Source of the DNA: an uncultured Sulfurovum sp.
GTDB lineage: Bacteria; Campylobacterota; Campylobacteria; Campylobacterales; Sulfurovaceae
DNA length: 15,049 nt
Assembly: GCA_902727905.1 (NCBI GenBank)
Contig: CACVAR010000346.1
Location: 1 to 15,049, forward strand
Reading direction: 5' to 3'
Under the pieces are notes generated by a model, which saw nothing but the letters and a program-made list of their open reading frames with translations, was not told the origin of the DNA and did no database searches. Below are positions 6,874 to 12,088 of the stretch, piece after piece. A program made the position numbers and the translations under genes. How positions within the stretch are numbered: position 1 is the first letter of the stretch; each line of letters begins with the position of its first letter.

Positions 6874-7912
6874 AATTTTTGTAGATGCCTGTCTAGGCAA
6901 AGAGACACCATACACTCCAGTATGGATGATGAGACAAGCAGGAAGATATCTTCCTGAGTACATGAAAGTGAGAGCAGAGGCAGGAGACTTTTTAAGTCTT
7001 TGTCATGATCCTGAAAAAGCTGCTGAAGTAACCATTCAGCCCTTAGACATCGTTGGTGTTGATGCTGCTATTTTATTTTCAGATATTTTAGTTATTCCTG
7101 ATGAGATGGGAATGGATTTAGAGTTTATTAAAGGTTTTGGACCAAAGTTCAATGACCCACTTACTTGTCAAGCTGATTTAGATAGATTAATTGGTGGTGA
7201 AGAAGCTGCCAATAAATTAACCTATGTATATGACACTATTAAATTACTTAGAAAACAGCTTGATGAGCGTGGTGATGAGATAGCATTAATAGGCTTTACT
7301 GGTGCTCCTTGGACACTTGCTACTTATATGATAGAAGGTCAAGGTACTAAGACCTATAATCTTTGTAAAAAACTTATGTATTCAAACCCAGAGTTTTTAC
7401 ATAATATTTTAAGAGAAGTAACTGAAGTTGTAAAATATTATATGGAAAAGCAAATTGAAGCTGGTATTGATGTAGTACAAATTTTTGATTCATGGGCAGC
7501 TGCAATTGAACCTGGTAAATATGATGAGTTTTCATGGAAATACATGGTAGAGGTTGCTGATCATTTAAAAGCTAAATATCCTGATACGCCAATTATTATG
7601 TTCCCTAAAGGGGTAGCATCATTTATTGAACGTGGATTAGTTTATGGAAACTTTGATGTGTTTGGTGTAGATTGGGGAACACCTATGGCATTGGCAAAAG
7701 AGCATCTTGGAGACAAGTATGTACTTCAAGGAAATATGGAGCCATGTAGACTTTATAGTAAAGAAGCGACGACAGCTTGTGTAGAAGCCATTCAAGAGAT
7801 TATGGGTACAAAGAGACATATCTTTAACTTAGGTCATGGAATTCTTCCAGATGTACCTGTAGAAAATGCTAAGCACTTTGTTTCAGAGTGTCAAAGAGTT
7901 TCTAAGCGCTAG
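6866..7912 (+). CDS. hemE: Uroporphyrinogen decarboxylase
   Basis: It removes the four acetate carboxyls of uroporphyrinogen III to give coproporphyrinogen III in the cytoplasmic haem pathway. The 348-residue product has both family signatures: PVWMMRQAGRYLPEY at 18-32, with Arg23 and Arg27 that hold the substrate, and GFTGAPWTLATYMIEG at 143-158 with Tyr154. The catalytic aspartate is Asp73 in FSDILVIP, and His324 in NLGHGILPDVP matches the conserved C-terminal histidine. Translation starts at GTG at 6866, eight bases inside the yqhA-like gene, with AAGTAGG just upstream. The protein begins exactly where HemE proteins normally do. A strong terminator follows directly. Confidence 0.97.
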   Translation: MSKIFVDACLGKETPYTPVWMMRQAGRYLPEYMKVRAEAGDFLSLCHDPEKAAEVTIQPLDIVGVDAAILFSDILVIPDEMGMDLEFIKGFGPKFNDPLTCQADLDRLIGGEEAANKLTYVYDTIKLLRKQLDERGDEIALIGFTGAPWTLATYMIEGQGTKTYNLCKKLMYSNPEFLHNILREVTEVVKYYMEKQIEAGIDVVQIFDSWAAAIEPGKYDEFSWKYMVEVADHLKAKYPDTPIIMFPKGVASFIERGLVYGNFDVFGVDWGTPMALAKEHLGDKYVLQGNMEPCRLYSKEATTACVEAIQEIMGTKRHIFNLGHGILPDVPVENAKHFVSECQRVSKR

Positions 7913-7916
7913 TCCT

Positions 7917-7944
7917 TTTGGTAAGCTTGAAAAAGCTTACCAAA
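7917..7944 (+). terminator. Intrinsic terminator after hemE
   Basis: A perfect 12-base stem, TTTGGTAAGCTT pairing with AAGCTTACCAAA around a GAAA tetraloop, begins five bases after the hemE stop and is followed on the plus strand by TTATTTAC and further T-rich sequence. The minus strand lacks a T tract after the stem, so it mainly serves hemE. It lies between two convergent genes and may also slow transcripts of the LysM gene. Confidence 0.88.
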
Positions 7945-7963
7945 TTATTTACTTCTTTTATTT

Positions 7964-8989
7964 TTAACGTGGAACATAAACCTTCTGTCCAATACGTAAA
8001 GTAGATTTCTTATTTTTAATATCAGGGTTTGCATTAACAATCTTTTGTACTTTCCCTGTTGTTCCATAAAACTTTTTTGAGATGTAAGCTAAACTGTAGC
8101 CACTTTTAACAGTAACAAATCTTCTTGTTTTATTTTTTGGAAGATAAGGAACAATAATTTTTTGTCCTAGTCTAAGACTACTTTTAGCACTTTTTAGACT
8201 TTTATTTGCACGTATAATTCTTTTAAAATCCATTGAGTTTCCATAGTATCTTTGAGCAATTAAGTTTAAGGTATCACCTTTTTTTATGGTAACAATTCTT
8301 GGTTTTCTTTTTACAATTGTTGATTCTATTTTTTTGGGTACTATCTTCTTTTCGACTACTTTTTCTTTAACGACTTTTTCAGGAATAGCTTTTTTAACTA
8401 TTACTTTCTTTTCTATTGTCTTTGTTTCTATTACTTTTGGTGCTTCTACTTTTGGTGCTTCTACAACTTTTTCTATGACAGGAGTAATTTCTTTTTCTTC
8501 AATTTTCTTAGAAGGTACTGTGGTTTGAATTGTTTTTGGGAGAATATTAGTATTTTTAATTTCTTCTTGAGGAGAGGTTGTTTTAGGTGTTAATTCTTGA
8601 GCAAGTTCTTCAGTATAAACTGCTACTTTTTTTGTTGGTTCAACTACTTCTTTAGAAGGAAATACCTCTTTAATTGTATGTACTTGTACATTATTTTTCA
8701 CTTCTTGTTTAGGAAGTTCTTCTTGACTAACTACTAACTCTTTACCTTCTGCTTTATTCTCTACCATAGGAGTAACTTTAAGAGAGTTATCGATTGTGTC
8801 CTTATTACTACTGAAAGTCTTAAATCCAAAATATCCAACTATAATTACAGCTGATACACCCAGTAGTGGAAAGAAAATTGGTCGTTTAGGATTATTTTCG
8901 TTTGTTTCAGTTTTTTCATTATATTCTTCTTCAAAATGAAAACTTTCTTCTTCTGGTTCAGAACCTTCTAATCGTTTTACTATTTCCAT
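7964..8989 (-). CDS. Membrane-anchored protein with two C-terminal LysM domains
   Basis: The 341-residue product has an acidic cytoplasmic N-terminus (1-36), one membrane helix (about 38-56, PIFFPLLGVSAVIIVGYFG), then a long low-complexity periplasmic linker (about 60-230) rich in Lys, Val, Glu and Pro with repeated VEAPK and VVEKK-like units. Two LysM modules follow at about 231-281 (IVTIKKGDTLNLIAQRYYG) and 290-340 (FVTVKSGYSLAYISKKFYG). LysM modules bind N-acetylglucosamine-containing glycans, so it probably spans from the inner membrane to peptidoglycan, but no catalytic domain is present. The start has only a weak AAGAAG ribosome site. A 16-codon reading frame overlaps it. It is a single gene, convergent with hemE and divergent from mutY. 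The overall layout resembles FimV- or scaffold-like proteins, without enough to assign one. Confidence 0.9.
   Translation of the reverse strand: MEIVKRLEGSEPEEESFHFEEEYNEKTETNENNPKRPIFFPLLGVSAVIIVGYFGFKTFSSNKDTIDNSLKVTPMVENKAEGKELVVSQEELPKQEVKNNVQVHTIKEVFPSKEVVEPTKKVAVYTEELAQELTPKTTSPQEEIKNTNILPKTIQTTVPSKKIEEKEITPVIEKVVEAPKVEAPKVIETKTIEKKVIVKKAIPEKVVKEKVVEKKIVPKKIESTIVKRKPRIVTIKKGDTLNLIAQRYYGNSMDFKRIIRANKSLKSAKSSLRLGQKIIVPYLPKNKTRRFVTVKSGYSLAYISKKFYGTTGKVQKIVNANPDIKNKKSTLRIGQKVYVPR
8433..8462 (-). repeat. Tandem 15-base duplication inside the LysM gene
   Basis: Two adjacent identical copies of a 15-base unit (plus strand ACTTTTGGTGCTTCT) encode the repeated pentapeptide unit seen as VEAPKVEAPK at about residues 176-185 of the linker. 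The exact identity suggests a recent duplication or slippage. Copy number changes would keep the frame. Confidence 0.85.
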
Positions 8990-9030
8990 AAACGCTTCTT
9001 TTTACTGTTGACTCTATTTAACATGTTCAT
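8980..9030 (-). other. Possible 16-codon leader reading frame overlapping the LysM gene start
   Basis: On the minus strand, AGGGA is followed closely by an ATG at 9030-9028 and a frame reading MNMLNRVNSKKKRLWK, with stop TAG at 8982-8980. It overlaps the LysM gene start (8989) by ten bases in another frame, so its translation could feed ribosomes to that weak start. It lies inside the predicted leader transcript. It is short enough to be chance, and nothing shows that it is translated. Confidence 0.2.
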
Positions 9031-9053
9031 TATCCCTATAAACCTTTTTTTAA

Positions 9054-9062
9054 ATTATAACA
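9054..9062 (-). promoter_or_regulatory. Candidate extended -10 promoter of the LysM gene
   Basis: Minus-strand TGTTATAAT is a perfect TATAAT with the extended TG, 65 bases before the LysM gene start, giving a leader of roughly 55-60 bases. The same nine bases occur before the Usp-like gene at 12052-12060. Confidence 0.6.
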
Positions 9063-9114
9063 ACAAAATAGAAGGGAACGCAAGAAGCTTGTGAATTTTC
9101 TTTAGACATTTGGT

Positions 9115-9120
9115 TAGAAT
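9115..9120 (+). promoter_or_regulatory. Candidate -10 box at the mutY start
   Basis: TAGAAT ends five bases before the mutY ATG. If used, transcription would begin at about the A of the ATG and the message would be leaderless, which fits the absence of a recognisable ribosome binding site there. A -35 box is not evident. Confidence 0.3.
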
Positions 9121-9125
9121 ACGAT

Positions 9126-10094
9126 ATGAAAACGGTAAAATATAATATAATTCACCAAAATATCTTAACATGGTATGAAGAACATGGACGAGTAACCCTT
9201 CCATGGAGAAATACTAATAGTCCTTATGAAATTTATTTATCAGAGATAATGCTTCAGCAAACGCAGGTTAAAACAGTACTTGAACGTTTTTATTTTCAGT
9301 TCTTAGAGAAGTTTCCTACCTTAAAAGATGTTGCCGATGTAGCAGTAGATGATGTTTTAAAAGCTTGGGAAGGCTTAGGCTATTATACACGTGCTAGAAA
9401 CTTACATAAAACAGCCATAGAGACAAAAGGAATACTTCCTAATAATGCAGAAGCCTTAGAAAAGCTTTCAGGAATTGGTAAGTCTACAGCTCATGCTGTT
9501 GCATGTTTTGCTTTTGATGAAGCACTTCCTATATTGGACGCGAATGTAAAACGTATTCTTTACCGATTTTTTGCTGTAAAATCTTGTAATGATAAAAAGT
9601 TATGGGAATTGGCTTACAAGCTTTATGATAAAGATAATACCTATATTTATAATCAAACCATGATGGATATTGGTTCAGCCATTTGTACGCATAAAAACCC
9701 TCTTTGCAATACTTGTCCATTTGAATCACTTTGTCAAGGTAAAGAGAATCCATTGCTTTACCCTGAAAAGAAAAAGAAACAAAAAAAGCCTATTAGAAAG
9801 CGTACTTTAGTTATATATCATAAAGAAAATAGATACGTTTTAGCACAAAATTCAGAACGTTTACTCTCTGGGCTATGGGCTTTTAAACAAGAAGAAGATT
9901 TTAAAGTGAATGATTATATGACAGAACTCGGTGAATTTAAACAGCACTATACACACTTTACTTTGGAAGCCTCTGTCGTGTTACTCTCTTGTGAAGAGCA
10001 AGAGAATTATTTTACCATAGATGAAATTCATGACTTAGCTTTAAGTGGTGCAGATAGAAAAGCTTTGGCTCTATTGGAGATGCATTGTCAGTAA
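9126..10094 (+). CDS. mutY: A/G-specific adenine glycosylase
   Basis: It removes adenine mispaired with 8-oxoguanine in base excision repair. The 322-residue protein has LPWR at 25-28, catalytic Glu40 in SEIMLQQTQV, the helix-hairpin-helix LSGIGKSTAHA at 114-124 and catalytic Asp138 in ILDANVKR. Ser120 after the hairpin glycine is the MutY-type residue where endonuclease III has Lys. The 4Fe-4S cluster cysteines are Cys187, 194, 197 and 203 with the standard 6-2-5 spacing. The C-terminal part (about 223-322) is the NUDIX-like 8-oxoguanine recognition domain, with GLWAF at 249-253 and YTHFTL at 275-280. It is somewhat compact beside the 350-residue E. coli protein. The end overlaps the radical SAM gene by ten bases. 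Confidence 0.96.
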   Translation: MKTVKYNIIHQNILTWYEEHGRVTLPWRNTNSPYEIYLSEIMLQQTQVKTVLERFYFQFLEKFPTLKDVADVAVDDVLKAWEGLGYYTRARNLHKTAIETKGILPNNAEALEKLSGIGKSTAHAVACFAFDEALPILDANVKRILYRFFAVKSCNDKKLWELAYKLYDKDNTYIYNQTMMDIGSAICTHKNPLCNTCPFESLCQGKENPLLYPEKKKKQKKPIRKRTLVIYHKENRYVLAQNSERLLSGLWAFKQEEDFKVNDYMTELGEFKQHYTHFTLEASVVLLSCEEQENYFTIDEIHDLALSGADRKALALLEMHCQ

Positions 10095-11173
10095 AACCAG
10101 CAAAAACTTTAGTCTTTGAGTTGCCATCTCCAAGAGAACAGTGTCCTATAGCTTGTTTACATTGCATTCATAAAAACGTAGAGAAGTCCAACTATGAACC
10201 ATTAAGTCATGAAGAGATAGTAAAAATTTTAAAAGATGGACGTGATATGGGGATAGAGTTTCTAAATATCTATCCTCATGATGATGAAATATCTTTAGAC
10301 CCTATACATGCTCTTCCTTATGTAAAGCTAGGTCATGAATTGGGGTATAAGGTTAAAACAGTAAGTAGTGGAACAAATGCAGAAGGGATTAAAAGGCTTC
10401 TTCCTTATTTATACCGTATAGCACTTTCAGTGGATGCTATGAGCGTTAGAGCTTATACTTCAATGCGACATGAACGTTTTCATGATGGTCTGTTAGCAAG
10501 TATAAAAGTTGTTGAAGCGTATAAAAAAGAGCATACTTTAAAAGCAACAGCATTGGTAGTGGTTAACAGAGAGACATTAGGGCATGTTGAAGAGGAAGTT
10601 GAGTCTATTTATCAATTGGATATTTTTAACAAAATTAAAGTACTTGAAATGCTTCCCATTGGTACGGCAAAGAGTTTGTCTTATCAAGAGCTTGATTCTA
10701 AAGAGCATTTAGATAAGTTAGCAGTTTTACGTGCCAAGTATGAAAAGAAAGTAGACATAGGTACACCTTTATGGCGTGTACGAAAAGAACAACAACGTGG
10801 TTGCCAATTAGGGTATAAAGATTTAGTTATAGGTCCACATGGACAGCTTTCAGGTTGTTCTTTACTATTTTATTTGAATAATTTGGTTGGTAACATACGA
10901 GGTTACAAAAGTGTTGCTGAAGCATGGGAAAAAGCTTTTGACTTTTTTAGACATAAAGAGAATTTTCAAGTAGAAGATATTTGTCGAAGTTGTGAGTTTT
11001 ATAAACATGATTTATGTTGGGGTGGTTGTGGGGCTAGGTCACTAATATTTGGTGCTAAAAAAGAGTTGACACGCTCTTGTGGCATAAAAAGTGCTGAGCA
11101 CTCTAAAGAGCTTTATGAAGAGTACTTAAAGTCTGAGAAACATCTTACTTTTTTAACACCTACTAAAACTTAG
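10085..11173 (+). CDS. Radical SAM/SPASM domain protein of unknown substrate
   Basis: The 362-residue product carries the radical SAM cluster motif CPIACLHC (Cys20, Cys24, Cys27) and a complete SPASM-type C-terminal set: Cys240, Cys258 (in a G-x4-C context), Cys300, Cys303, Cys311, Cys315 (CWGGC) and Cys332. That predicts two auxiliary iron-sulphur clusters, as in enzymes that modify peptides, proteins or cofactors. The segment where radical SAM enzymes usually show Gly-Gly-Glu reads IYPHDDEISL (62-71), an unusual replacement. SSGTNA at 95-100 and LSVDAM at 114-119 fit the next strands of the barrel. The start is TTG at 10085, ten bases inside mutY, with GGAGA ending five bases before it. It is probably translated with mutY. 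The stop overlaps the stop of the convergent Usp-like gene. No precursor peptide gene is visible nearby, so the substrate is unknown. Confidence 0.9.
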   Translation: MSVKPAKTLVFELPSPREQCPIACLHCIHKNVEKSNYEPLSHEEIVKILKDGRDMGIEFLNIYPHDDEISLDPIHALPYVKLGHELGYKVKTVSSGTNAEGIKRLLPYLYRIALSVDAMSVRAYTSMRHERFHDGLLASIKVVEAYKKEHTLKATALVVVNRETLGHVEEEVESIYQLDIFNKIKVLEMLPIGTAKSLSYQELDSKEHLDKLAVLRAKYEKKVDIGTPLWRVRKEQQRGCQLGYKDLVIGPHGQLSGCSLLFYLNNLVGNIRGYKSVAEAWEKAFDFFRHKENFQVEDICRSCEFYKHDLCWGGCGARSLIFGAKKELTRSCGIKSAEHSKELYEEYLKSEKHLTFLTPTKT

Positions 11174-12024
11174 TCTGATACCTGACAGATAAAAAAGTCT
11201 GTTGAAACTTTTTCCATGAATTCATTTATGAGGCTTGAGCTAAAGAAAATATCAACATTGTCTCGGCATAAAACAGTTAGGTTAAAATGTTTATTTTGAA
11301 GATAGCTAATGATGTCATCATTAAAGACACCGTCACCTTCAAGAAATGTTCCTTCTAAATCTAATGCATTTTTATAGTTATTGAAAGTTTCCATTTTTTG
11401 TTCTCTTAAAACTTTATTCATCTCAATGTCTAACTCTTGTGTTAGGGGTTCGACTATGAGGTAGTCTTGCGTGGTAACCAATGGGTCAAGCATGTATCGA
11501 TAGTTGTGAATAAGTTCAATTTTTGCTTCTGGAAATATATGTTTTATCCACATCAAATAAGGTTGGAACTTATCTTCTAAGTCTATGGTAAAAGCAATAT
11601 CCTGAGTAGTGCTTTCTTTTTTAATAATCCAATAAGTATAAGGAGTCTCTTCAATGAGCTGACTACTCAATTCATCATGGTATTGCGTTAAAATTAATGT
11701 CCCTTCTATTTGGGGTATTAAAGTATTGATTCTATCTATTGTGTCATTTTCATAGACAAAGATAGCATGTTCATTTTCAAGATGTAAATTGTCTAAATGC
11801 TCTTCAATTTTTTCTTTGATTTTATCTTTATCTACAATACTTTCAGAAATTTTTTCATCAGGAAGAAAGTAGTCAGGAACTTCAAAAAGAGGTACTTCAT
11901 GAACAAAGAGTACTTCTAAAAGTGTGTCGTGTTCATTGGCAAAGCTCACTCCTTTTTGAAGTAGGCTTTCCATGTTCTCTAAATCATTTAACAAAATGAC
12001 AATGCGTTTAAATGGATGTTGCAT
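11170..12024 (-). CDS. Tandem universal-stress-protein-like protein
   Basis: The 284-residue cytoplasmic protein appears to hold two Usp-type alpha/beta domains. The first is about 5-136, opening FKRIVILLNDLENMESLLQK with LLEVLFVHEV as the second strand. The second is about 141-282, opening DIAFTIDLEDKFQPYLMWIK and ending TVLCRDNVDIFFSSSLINEF. This end aligns by shape with the UspA/UspE pattern of a glycine-rich loop, a Ser-rich helix cap and a last strand (STDFFICQV), but the G-x2-G-x9-G-S/T nucleotide-binding motif is not preserved, so ATP binding is doubtful. A strong AAGGAG (12031-12036) precedes the ATG, and a TGTTATAAT promoter lies close upstream. It follows the RND gene after 64 bases and may also be read from it. 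The assignment is from fold pattern, hence moderate confidence. Confidence 0.7.
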   Translation of the reverse strand: MQHPFKRIVILLNDLENMESLLQKGVSFANEHDTLLEVLFVHEVPLFEVPDYFLPDEKISESIVDKDKIKEKIEEHLDNLHLENEHAIFVYENDTIDRINTLIPQIEGTLILTQYHDELSSQLIEETPYTYWIIKKESTTQDIAFTIDLEDKFQPYLMWIKHIFPEAKIELIHNYRYMLDPLVTTQDYLIVEPLTQELDIEMNKVLREQKMETFNNYKNALDLEGTFLEGDGVFNDDIISYLQNKHFNLTVLCRDNVDIFFSSSLINEFMEKVSTDFFICQVSD

Positions 12025-12051
12025 AATTTACTCCTTACATAAGCATAATAA

Positions 12052-12060
12052 ATTATAACA
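12052..12060 (-). promoter_or_regulatory. Candidate extended -10 promoter of the Usp-like gene
   Basis: Minus-strand TGTTATAAT ends 28 bases before the Usp-like start, in the 64-base gap after the RND gene. It would give a leader of about 20 bases holding AAGGAG. This suggests the Usp-like gene can be expressed independently of the pump gene. Confidence 0.6.
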
Positions 12061-12088
12061 TCTTTAAGTAAATGAAGGGTAAATGTAT

